Assembly: GCA_018340375.1 (NCBI GenBank)
Contig: JAFFJZ010000001.1
Span: forward strand, 54,986,001-55,050,000
Origin: Gonatopus flavifemur
Taxonomy: Eukaryota; Arthropoda; Insecta; Hymenoptera; Dryinidae
Direction: 5' to 3'
Length of the DNA: 64,000 bases
Shown here piece by piece: positions 54,680 to 64,000 of the stretch. Every line of letters begins with the position of its first letter. Position 1 is the first letter of the stretch. The notes below the pieces were generated by a model, which saw only the letters and a list, made by a program, of their open reading frames with translations, did no database searches and had not been told where the DNA came from. A program made the translations under genes and the position numbers.

Positions 54680-56490
54680 GATGAATACTTTCTCACTGGA
54701 ATTATCACAACGGAAAGACAATTTTCAATCCTTTACAATCAGAAACAAAGAATGATTCGTTTCTGTGAGAATGGAATTTGAAAAAACGTGGGAAACCCTT
54801 TCAATCTTGATACTTTCATCCAATTTAATCCGATAAAATGCTGATCGATACATTCACAATACGTTGCCGTTTTGATTTGCGTTCACTTTGATATCAACAT
54901 GACGTTTGCTAAGCGTGAAAAATACTTTTTAAATTTCATCTATTTGTCTACCGAGACATTCCCTGCCTTTAATATATCTTCAGTAGAACGAGGAAACATT
55001 TATTTCACGCTTATAGTTCATTCCTCATGCAATCTTATTTTCTTAGTCATAACGGGCTCTGATGCAACCGAGCGTTTTTACGCCATTTTAACCTAACGCT
55101 TAATTTTTTCATCAGATTTCAAGTCACCACATAAATAATTCCAACATCGTCAAATATTTTTACTCTTGAAATATTTAATTTCACCTCAATAAATTCTAAA
55201 CTGACAAATTTTCACGGATTGCAATTAATTAAATGTACTCAATTCAAACTCGTTTAACGATACCACACTAATTCGTTCATAATCTTATCAAAGCTTGATA
55301 ACACTCCTTCTGCGGTTTCATTAAAATACTCACTGTTATTCTTCGTATCCTGTAATAAAACAAAAAATCACTTTCCCTTCTTACTTTACACAACACAAAT
55401 AACTTTGATAAGATTTATATAAAATGGTATGCAATTCCGTAGTCCGATCACAAGATTTCCGGATATTGTATCCCCCCAGTTTGGATTACAAATAAAATTT
55501 GTAAAAATTTGTTCGACCTTCAATTTCAGGTAGAACTTTTTACACGATAATATCCGTACGGGTTTTTCCACTCCGTATATTATCTGATACACAGATAAAA
55601 GAATTATTAGTTTATTTTCCATGTTTATCTTATAAATTCATTCACATCGGAATCCGATGAAAAAAGCTCTCATGATCTATTAAAATTCTGTTCGAGCTGC
55701 GATAAATCGTGTAGAATAAAAAAACCTACTCTGCGGTGTAGTGAAAATGACCACGATGATTTCGTGGAAAGGTCTCTAGTCTCTTCGTTGTGCTTCGAAT
55801 CGTATAAATTTTATTGCTTCCTTGCTACTTGTTTCATCATCGCACGAAAAGTATAAACATACAGTAGTAATGGTCGAAACGAAAGTTGGACGATATTTGA
55901 TTTATGATACAACCAATCGTTAAATTTCAAATACCTTTTCCGGACGCGTGTCATAATTATCAGAGAAGCAGAGTGAAGACAAAAAATCAAACAGGACGTC
56001 CTTGGAGGGACATAGATTGTTCTGAAGTGACGAAAAATGTGACATATTGCATCTGAAGTTGATGTTCACGATGTTGTAAAATTGCCTCGTGTTTTATATT
56101 ATCCAAAGAATAAAATGGAAATTTTATTGAATATATGATGTTGAATTAACAATCTAAATAAATTATTCCTCGGTACAGTTGTTTGAAAAAACAACAGCGA
56201 TTCTGATATAATGATAATAAAATTTCCATTTCAATTAGGTTTCGATCGAATAAGCTTCTCGCTAAGCAGCCGGAGAAAAATTCCAATTCGAAAATCAAGT
56301 ATATTTCTTAGAAGAATCGAAGAATATTCTTTAGATCTTTGATAAAACTGAAATAGTTTGCATTTTTTCGGAATTTCCCTGAACAAAACTGCAATAATAG
56401 AAGAAAACAATGAATTTTATCAAGTAAATAATAAAATTCCATACACTCAAAGAATTTTATTTTAAAAATTACCGTGGAAATCCTAGACAG
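54680..56490. other. Unassigned stretch
   Basis: Plus frame 54872-55096 (74 codons) and minus frame 55622-55386 (78 codons) have no recognisable features. A CpG-bearing patch lies at about 55,640-55,960. No repeat ends recognised. Confidence 0.2.
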
Positions 56491-57355
56491 GATTGTCACA
56501 CACTCATCTCCGGAGTCTGCATAGTATTCCCAACTTGGGCCTATGTAGGACACCCATGATAAAGCTAATGTAGGCGATGAAACGCCTTGTAAGACCTTTA
56601 AAAGGATAATAAATTGTTGCAAAATATCATCAAATTGAATGAATATTGCAAGGAGGAAACTTTCTCGATCAAAAATTGGGCTATCCAAGGCCCTATCCGT
56701 ACCCAGACCACTTCGACTTGAGTCCAGACAGGGCCTGGAATGAGCCGATTCCAATTTCTATTCGGGTATTCCACCCAACATTCCTTTGTTCATGCATTAT
56801 CGGACTGTATCAAAAAACAGAACAGCCTCATTCAGTCTTGGAATTAACCATACAGTGATGTTTTTTCCGATTTTTTGCCATTGTTCACCGATAATGTGAA
56901 CACAGTAATCATGGATGAAATACTTTTTTGGGGGCATACACCGCAAAAAGTCTTTTTAAAGCAGGTTTATATTCAGAAAAGGAATTAATATAAGGACAAG
57001 GCGCTATGTGTGCTGTAGTTGAGTGCATTCAAATTTCCAAAACGGGGAAAACGTTGGAAATACAGCTTGGCCCTACATGGGTTGTATACAGGGGTGCTTA
57101 AATCAAGATCTTCGGCAGAATACGGGGAGCCTTGCAAGGCCTCATTAGGGCTGTAGTTGGTGTACCTAAATTTTTAAAACCGGGGAAAAAATTGGTAATG
57201 CAGCGTGGCCCCATATGAACTTTAAATGGGTATCCCTGACTTAGAGAAATCAAGCTGAATATCAGCAACCCGACTGAGCCCCGTAGTGGCTAAGCCCATA
57301 CGGGGCCTATATTCAATACAGGACGCCCGGAAAAATTTCCACACGAGGACAAGTG
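56490..57355. repeat. GGGCC-pair repeat ending CCGGAAAAATTTCCACACG
   Basis: Many GGGCCT/AGGCCC words in both orientations (TTGGGCCTATGTAGG, CCAAGGCCCTATCC, GCCCCATATG, CATACGGGGCCTATA). The right end, TATTCAATACAGGACGCCCG then AAATTTCCACACG, matches inverted 37,166. The left limit is uncertain. The 148-codon minus frame 56754-56308 overlaps it and is unlikely to be a gene. Confidence 0.45.
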
Positions 57356-58783
57356 AAAATTTTTAAAAATATTACTGTGCATTCTGTAAAACTTGTAGAA
57401 AATATCACTCTCAACTGTTTAGAAATTCACTCATTTTTACAAGCTGCACAGTAATTTTTTAAAGAATTTCCACTTGTCATCCGATTACTGAAATTTCACG
57501 GTAATTTTTACAACAGAATTCTTTCATCGTACTTTTGAAAAATTGATATTTTTCTTTCAACTACTAAAAACGTACGAAATATTCTCAAAGTCTCTCAAAA
57601 ATCGATAGGTTGGATTTTTAGAGTGTTATATGATTCAATCCATTTATCTATTTCGAGAGCAATAAACAAAATTCGCAGCAATGATTTTGCTCAACTTATG
57701 CAATAATTATTACGATAGAAATTCATACACCCTGCCATTATTTTTACAAGTCATCCTATCGTCGGAACTACTTGAATTTACGTCAAACACGATAAATATT
57801 CAGGAGACGCACGTAAGGAAAATTTGTAAAGGGGAAGTGATATCGTTCTCGAACATTTGCTATCTGATTTCGGTTTCCTTTCGTACGCGAAAGCTGTAAA
57901 GTCTTGAACGGAAATCCTGTGGATAAAGAATTGAATGAATCATTTGTTTACTCTCCAACATACTGTCTTTGATGTATCGAAAACGGATGTTGAGACATAA
58001 TGCTAGACAAAAGAAAAATATATTTGTATCAAATGAATATTCTATTGAATGTGACGAAATATAATATTTTCTCCGTTCAACAACAGTTTGTTTGTCTCGA
58101 ATGGCTACGTTTTATTGGGTGATAAATTCACGTTTCAAGAAATATATCATGATTTTATTCATTCAATAAATCATTCACATTTTCCTAACCAACAAAATAT
58201 ATGTGTGACGTAAATATTCCTCTTTATCAATGTAAAGACATGTGTCGAATTCAGTATTTTGTCCATGGAATTTTATTGCTTTATTTTTGCATGTTATTGA
58301 AAATAGGGAATATTCTTGCTAACAATATGAATATGTATATATGTGTGAAGAATAACTATAAGATTTTCCTGACGAAACTGTGGCGGCAAAATTTTACTAT
58401 ACGGATACGGAAATTTTCCACATGATTCAGTGGATTTTCCCCTCAGTTTTTGCAAGATTCGACAACTACATGGTTGAATTGTTATCCAGAATGGGAAATA
58501 AATTCCGTATCTTTGATAAAAAAACAAGTTCCCTACGATTGAGGGATGGGATCCAACATCGGAGTGAGCAAACTCTCCCCAATATTTACAGAGTATTCAA
58601 AGAAAATAATGTGTTCGCCTACATTGTGGAATTTATGAAAAATTTTGCCTCGCTCCATTGGTGAATTTCGTCCCCTAATCGTGAAACTCACCCTCTTAGT
58701 AGTTCATTGAAATTCCATGCATCTTTCAAGCACATTTTTGAATAAAATTTCTCATTCTTGATAATTGAATTGGGAATTTATTT
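57356..58783. other. Unassigned stretch
   Basis: Frames of 72-94 codons only. At 57,733-57,806, TTATTTTTACAAG|TCATCC ... GACGCAC|GTAAGG on the plus strand could bound a small exon, with no protein signal. ATGGGAAATAAATTCCG near 58,491 is a local palindrome-like word. Confidence 0.15.
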
Positions 58784-59042
58784 ACACGATATCTTAGATT
58801 GAAAGGAATTTTGATTCACCCTCGTTCTAATAAATATTTTTTTCAATGGAAAAATATTCAATTGAATGGAAAAATTTTTCAATTGAAACAGAAATACATT
58901 TCTTCTTGAATTCGAAGAATATAATTTCAATTCAAAGAAGATTTTTCCCATTGGAATGAACTATTTTTTCTATTGAAAACAAAATTTATCAGAATGAAGG
59001 CAAAGAAATTATCTTTAAATCTAAGAAATCGGATTCTCAGCG
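58784..59042. mobile_element. Sister of the 30371 MITE without the piggyBac-like insertion
   Basis: CACGATATCTTAGATTG start; right end AAATCGGATTCTCAGCG. Body words TTCAATGGAAAAATATTC and GAATTCGAAGAATATAATTT match 30371-30640. TTTAAATCTAAGAAATCGG marks the empty target site. Confidence 0.65.
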
Positions 59043-59089
59043 CATAACGTGAATTTCGAGTATTTCTAAAATACCATGAATTTGAGATA

Positions 59090-59183
59090 TAATTGAAAGT
59101 TGAATGAATTGTTCAGTTACTTGAATAACTATCTAACTTCCATGAAATTCAATTGGAAATCCAATCAGAAATTCCTGCCAGTG
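59090..59183. repeat. Partial CACTGTTAGAAAT-family MITE
   Basis: ACTTGAATAACTATC ... AATTGGAAATCCAATCAG ... ATTCCTGCCAGTG matches the right half of 27797-28062. Confidence 0.5.
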
Positions 59184-59189
59184 CAATAC

Positions 59190-60470
59190 TTGCGTCCTAG
59201 CAAAACTTCATCGTGAACTTTCACGATCGATCATATTGTTCTTATCGCACTCTTCCGATAATAAAACCCTTGTCATTTGTCGTTTATATTTGATCGTCTC
59301 AAAATGATTGAAAACCAATAATTTTATTTCATTCTGAAAAATTTCTAACATTTCTTCAAACAAAATTCAGGTAAAATTAAAAAATACCGATCAATTGATG
59401 CAAATCTTGAAATTTTCTCAAAATGTTATTTGAAAATTCAGTAAAAAAAGTGCTTGGAAATTTTGTAAATAACTTTTTTTTTCTAATCTAGGAAAATCCG
59501 TGACGATTGATGCTTGAACCTTTCTCATAAGTATGCCAAGTTCCGTCTATATTTAAAACACCATGAGTATAGGTATAACAAGAATGTGACGCATTGATTA
59601 TAATCCTTTCCGAAGATTAAAATAGAATCTAACACAAACTGAATTATGGAAATTTCTTGAGAATCGTACCATTCAAAACGATACACTGGATTCCCGTTTT
59701 AATTGTAACATATCCGATTCATAAATTATTCATTGAATTAAACAAGTGAAATATGAAATCCTCTAAGTGGACAAATTTTCACACTTATATATAATTTATA
59801 TATAATTCTATTGAAAAAGATTGGGAATTATTTAGAAATTCACGTTATTGAATGATTCAAATTTGAAAGAATATGAAGTGATTTAGAAACAATATATCTA
59901 AAGCATCGTACATGCAACAAAGAGTTCTATTCACGATTAAGATACCAACTACATACGTTTTTCATTCTTTCTTCTAGAGAAAGAGAGGAAAAAGTTGAAA
60001 CTTTCATAGCCAATGAAGTATGGTATAATGATATAATCTGAGCAAAATTTCTACCTCAAAGCGTACTTTCTACAATCTGATATGGCGATTTAAACGATTC
60101 TTGTATGAAGGTCTATAAGCCAACTTTTATCTTCAAGTAAGAGTTATAGTGTGCAGATGGATAATATTCGTCAAGTATATAAATCCGAAAACCCTCGCGG
60201 AATGCGTACTGCATCGTACTGAGGGAAGAATTTTTCCTGTAAAAAATGGATGTACTTGATGTACGTGAACATGTTTTGAATATAAATTGAAGAATTTCAA
60301 GTGAGAGAAATAGTCTACTCGAAAAGAAAGTTATCATCATTCGTAATATCAAAAGCGATATACAATCGTTCCAAATATTCCAAATTTATTCTGTTCCTAA
60401 TCCTCATCCAAGTTACGAAAAGGGAGTCTTGAAAGAATGGATTCTGTCTTATAGAAATTAAAATCTCCAT
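59190..60470. other. Unassigned AT-rich stretch
   Basis: No MITE ends; a short AT palindrome at 59,786-59,808. The minus frame 60352-60113 (79 codons) is unremarkable. Confidence 0.2.
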
Positions 60471-60477
60471 CGCAAAG

Positions 60478-61634
60478 CAGGGTGTCTAGCAAAATATGAT
60501 TTTGGAATTCCCGACTTTTTCCAGGATTTTTTGGGAAATTCCCGGATCAAAAATAAAATGCACACACATCAATTTCGATGAACATTTTCGATGGCATAAT
60601 ACAATCTATCATGGAAAAAAATACTCCGGTTAATATATGGACAGCAAGAATTACTGCTATTTTAACCGGAATTCTAGTTAAATGAATCAAGTCTTCGGCA
60701 AATTTAACAAGGGCTCCGGTGAATTTAACAAGAATTCCAGTGAAAGTCACAGATATTCCTTGCTGTCCATATAGTAACCGGAATTCTGGTAAAATTAACA
60801 GTTCATTTTTTCCCGTGTAATAAGGAAAATGAATTCGAAGTTGAATATTCAAATATTGATCATTTCAAATGGACATGTTTTCAATCAATAATCCAAATCA
60901 TTCATATCCAACTCGGCTCCGTTTAATTATAATGCGTTTTGAAAATGAATATATTAAGTACATCTTAGAGAGGTCAGAAACAGACTCTTTCACGAACATT
61001 TGGAAATTCTTTCGAAAGTTCTTAAAATAATCGCAAGACCTCTGAGAGAATATTTGAAACAACTCTCAAATCTCCCCCAGGTAGAAATATTCTATTAAAT
61101 CCTATTACAATTGGTGAAATTTCTGATTAAATATCATTGAATTCCATTGAAACCTATTCATTTTCCCATTTTTCAATGAGATTTTATAGATTATTTGTAA
61201 CAGGGCCGTGAAATAGGACTTCTTGAGTTGTGTAAGGTTTCTGGAATTCTATAAGAATTCAAAAAGAATTTTTTTTCAAGAATTCTTTAGTGAATCATTC
61301 ATTACTGTTTAGACCTGGCTGAAAAATTATTCCGAAGATATTTGAAAATCTTTGCATAACTCTCAAAATTATAACAAAAAATATCAATATTTAATATAAT
61401 CAATATTCATTTTAATTAAGATTTAAAATACTCAATATTCAATATAATCAATTATTCGTCGATGGGGAAAACTTTTCTAAGTTTAAAGATTCTGCACACA
61501 CAAAAATAAAAATATAATTGAAAATTTCCCGGAATTTTCTTCATTTCCTGACGTTTTCCCGACTTTTCCCGACGAAAGTACAATTCCTGACTAATTCCCG
61601 ACTTTCCCGGAGTTCCTGACTGTTAGACACCCTG
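60478..61634. mobile_element. hAT-like element remnant, CAGGGTGTCTA ends
   Basis: The ends CAGGGTGTCTAGCAAAAT and CTGACTGTTAGACACCCTG are inverted. Subterminal TTCCCGACTTT and CCCGGAATTTTC words occur at both ends, as in many insect hAT-type non-autonomous elements. Flanks GCAAAG and ACAAAG share 5 of 6 bases, not a clean 8-bp duplication. It contains a MITE at 60610-60817 and AT-rich filler. No transposase. Confidence 0.6.
60610..60817. mobile_element. CACGGGAAAAAA MITE with CCGGAATTC motif, nested
   Basis: Left CATGGAAAAAAATACTCCGG and right TCATTTTTTCCCGTG (followed by TA) are inverted. The body has ATATGGACAGCAAG and its complement, plus repeated AACCGGAATTCTAGTTAAA-like words. Confidence 0.6.
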
Positions 61635-61691
61635 ACAAAGGTAAGTAATAGGCTCGTCACTGCAATGTCAAATTATAATGACATTATAGTG

Positions 61692-61806
61692 ACTGAGTGT
61701 ATTGCTAAAGGAGGCCCTATGTTGCTGAATCCTAGGACAAGAGAAACATTCAACAGAAGTTCGTTGAACCTAAACTACAGCTGCGGACTTGTGAAGGCTC
61801 ATTTTG
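61692..61806 (+). CDS. Weak candidate exon, unidentified
   Basis: Plus-strand open segment after GACATTATAG and before CATTTT|GTATGT. The peptide includes ECIAKGGPMLLNPRTRETFN. The full frame runs 61665-61937. Composition is balanced in the first half only. No family recognised. Confidence 0.2.
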
Positions 61807-62072
61807 TATGTACTTTGAATGTAAATTCATCCAAAATCAACCTACAACAATTGATCCATTCGAATCGTGTTCTCTTGACGATGAAGCGATACTCCAAATA
61901 TTTTTCAATCATTTCAAATAGAGTTATGATAAGATAAACAAAAAAATGATGTTCCGAGGAAATGACTCAAGTTTCCATTACCACAGCGAAATCTCATACA
62001 ACCCGATAGCAGAATTTAATTCATTGTTACCAAATGTAATTCTATCTGACAATTCCATGAAAATTCCATTAT

Positions 62073-62270
62073 CTATTGATAAAATGTATCCACAGTAAAT
62101 AAAAAGTCCTCTTTGTTAATAAACAACATTCGGTTGGTTTTATTATACATATACAATTCCTCATCCACACAACACCGATGCCTCCGGAATTTCTGAAGAA
62201 TTGATAAGCTATTCTTCAAGACAAATGATTGCAAATTCAACGTCAGAATGCCACTGTACGTCAATTTCAC
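62073..62270 (-). CDS. Weak candidate last exon (chemoreceptor-like at best)
   Basis: Minus-strand frame follows an AG in GACGTACAG and gives GILTLNLQSFVLKNSLSILQ, which loosely recalls the last transmembrane exon of insect odorant receptors (small residue, LSL-SF, then hydrophobic helix). The tail afterwards is longer than usual and no upstream receptor exon was found on this strand. Treat as a hint only. Confidence 0.18.
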   Translation of the reverse strand: MKLTYSGILTLNLQSFVLKNSLSILQKFRRHRCCVDEELYMYNKTNRMLFINKEDFLFTVDTFYQ

Positions 62271-62279
62271 TTGTGCATT

Positions 62280-63390
62280 GAATAATAATAAATTTGAGGG
62301 AATGCAGAGTTTTATAATCTACACTTCCAACCGTATATGAACATAAATTGGCAACGTGATGATTTCATAACTACAATCTAAGTCACAACTTATTATCAAT
62401 CAATATACTAAAGATCTATAGATTATCGCTATATTCAGCGAATAATGCTTCCGATGCAATCACTGTCTGCGATAGACATAAACATAAACTGATAGCGGCT
62501 CTCCTTTGAAATCATTCAAACCGGTTTGCCTTCCCCGCTTCATACTCTTGATAATATCTTACTCATTGTACAACATTTTATCAGTACATAATACTGTTCC
62601 GTTCGCTTCACGGAGGGTAAAAAATATAGGTCATAAAAATTCCATTTTCTGCATACTTATTCAAATATGAAAATGTTTTGCGATTGGCAGAAATAAAGGA
62701 GTTTCCAGAATTTGTTTAATTCATTCAAAAGTATTATCACCGCATCGAAAAAACTGATGAATACGATTCCCTACTCGATGCATTATTTCTCTCTTCGACT
62801 TGAAGGAATTACTACACATTTCACAAAATTTATTATGACTTGTCAAGGATTTTTTGTTTGAACCACGGCAAATGAGTCACTCCCACGAATGAACGACGAA
62901 TCTTTCTGCGAAGGAAGAAAAGAAAGAGACTTATTACACTTTTGAATACATTTCTCTCGCCGTTTTACGCGAACAACGATCGTTCTTCCAATAAATATGA
63001 TGCGAAACTGTTTTTTTTTTTCCAAGAATGGGCACAAATTTTTGTCGATACACTGGTCAATTTTATAGTATTTCAAAAGGAGATTGCCTGAAATATGTGT
63101 ATTCCGTAGATTTTGTTGTAAAATTTGATGGAACGATGAAGGAAAACATACTTATGTATACTAATATCTTAGAGTTTCTCTGACATTCATTAAATGCTCT
63201 TCTTTGGTGATTGATAGGGCGATAATTCATAAAAATCAAGATCGAATAGCATCAAGATACGAGACTATAGAAATTCGATAAGATTTGGAGATTGAAAATT
63301 CAAATCTTGAGTGCAGCGACCGATACCTACAACCATTTCATATATATCGGATGTATAATTCTCATACATCATTGTATATTATATCAATAT
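62280..63390. other. Unassigned stretch
   Basis: One 77-codon minus frame (63076-62843), basic and without recognisable domain. No repeat ends. Confidence 0.2.
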
Positions 63391-63392
63391 TA

Positions 63393-64000
63393 TACCGGGT
63401 GTTTCAGAATTCGCTGAAAAAACTTCACAGACGTCATTCTACAGTTAAAACGCAATAATTTCCCGTAGTGAAAAATTTTTTTCAAGTGTTAGTTCTTGGT
63501 GAATGAACATTTTTAGATTTCTTTTCAAATTCAAATCACTCAAAAGCATTTTGTAGTACATACTTCAGCATAACGCCATTGGAAAGAATTGAACTATTCT
63601 GGTATTCTTTGTTTGGTAGCTATAATAATTTAAAGTTGCTGAATTCTGACTGACTGGTAGTGCACACAGTAAAAAGTAAAACTTAAAGTGATCCCGAATA
63701 TCACCTTAAAAATGCAGCCAAAAGTAGCGCCTATTCCAACTGAAAGTAAGCAATAAAGAAGACTGAATTTCAGTCAATTCCATCTTACTTTGGAAATTGA
63801 GATGGAATTCTATACAGAAAACCGGTCACTTCGGGACAAGATATTTTTGATAATATTTTTTGTTTGATCTCACTCGGACTTCACGGGCCGAAAACCCAGT
63901 CACATTCCGACGGAAAATATCCTCGAATATCTTATCCAAGCTGTATCTTGCAGTATGAACAACCGGTCGATTTCGGACAAAATATTTTTCGATGGATCTC
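63393..64000. mobile_element. Diverged TACAGGGTG palindromic element, cut by window end
   Basis: TACCGGGTGTTTCAGAATTC, then CAATAATTTCCCG, CTCAAAAGCATTTTGTAG and GAACTATTCTGGTATTC match the left half of 38860-39410. From about 63,664 another element interrupts it (CACACAGTAAAAAGTAAAAC), whose other end is not in the window. Confidence 0.5.

Noticed and set aside
56308..56754. 148-codon minus-strand frame
   Set aside because: Roughly half overlaps the GGGCC-pair repeat; the rest is AT-rich with F/L-rich translation.
1..64000. CRISPR array, tRNA, rRNA or bacterial operon signals
   Set aside because: No regularly spaced direct repeats, no TTCGA-type T-loop with cloverleaf context, no ribosomal motifs; composition and element types are eukaryotic.
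1..64000. A proviral polydnavirus segment, considered because a parasitoid wasp is possible
   Set aside because: No recognisable viral gene families or excision-site repeats were seen; the content is ordinary transposon debris.

Overview
The window is AT-rich eukaryotic DNA, most likely from an insect. I found no prokaryotic genes, operons, rRNA, tRNA or CRISPR array. Nearly every recognisable feature is a non-autonomous DNA transposon (MITE) or a transposon relic. AT-richness, cut-and-paste element relics and CpG-rich unique patches would fit a hymenopteran such as a parasitoid wasp, but that is inference from style and not a species call. No open reading frame exceeds 216 codons, and the longest lie on repeats.

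The dominant content is a large group of palindromic elements of roughly 100-540 bp with CAC[T/G/A]GAG...-type termini (left end CACTGAGA or CACGGAGAAA, right end TTTCTCCGTG or TCTCAGTG). At 22 copies I can read an identical dinucleotide on both sides, mostly TA but also CA, TG, CG and AA. Varied 2-bp duplications next to CACTG-like ends resemble EnSpm/CACTA elements more than Tc1/mariner. Each subfamily is built of many degenerate copies of its own short motif in both orientations.

Layout: 0-6.8 kb holds hairpin elements, a 112-bp tandem repeat and a palindromic element with an insertion. 6.8-12.3 kb holds TTGCTG/CAGCAA elements, a 350-bp hairpin and a CpG-rich patch. 12.3-18.9 kb is a dense run of MITEs. 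21.5-22.7 kb carries a dead mariner transposase split by a MITE. 23-31 kb holds weak candidate coding segments on both strands plus nested MITEs, including one with TTAA-type flanks. 31-37 kb is mostly unassigned. 37-40.9 kb and 45.2-48.6 kb are stacked insertions; the second ends in a degraded Mutator-like transposase element. 50-54.7 kb is another stack. 60.5-61.6 kb is an element with hAT-like ends. The window ends inside a further nested pair.

Host genes: I cannot name any. Several short minus-strand open segments have plausible splice sites (for example 25,519-25,384, 26,389-26,220, 28,421-28,389 and 36,923-36,801), so the region could be intronic or hold exons of an unrecognised gene. 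Their phases do not chain cleanly, and all are listed at low confidence. The best-supported biology here is transposon-into-transposon insertion, dated by empty-site comparison with sister copies inside the same window.
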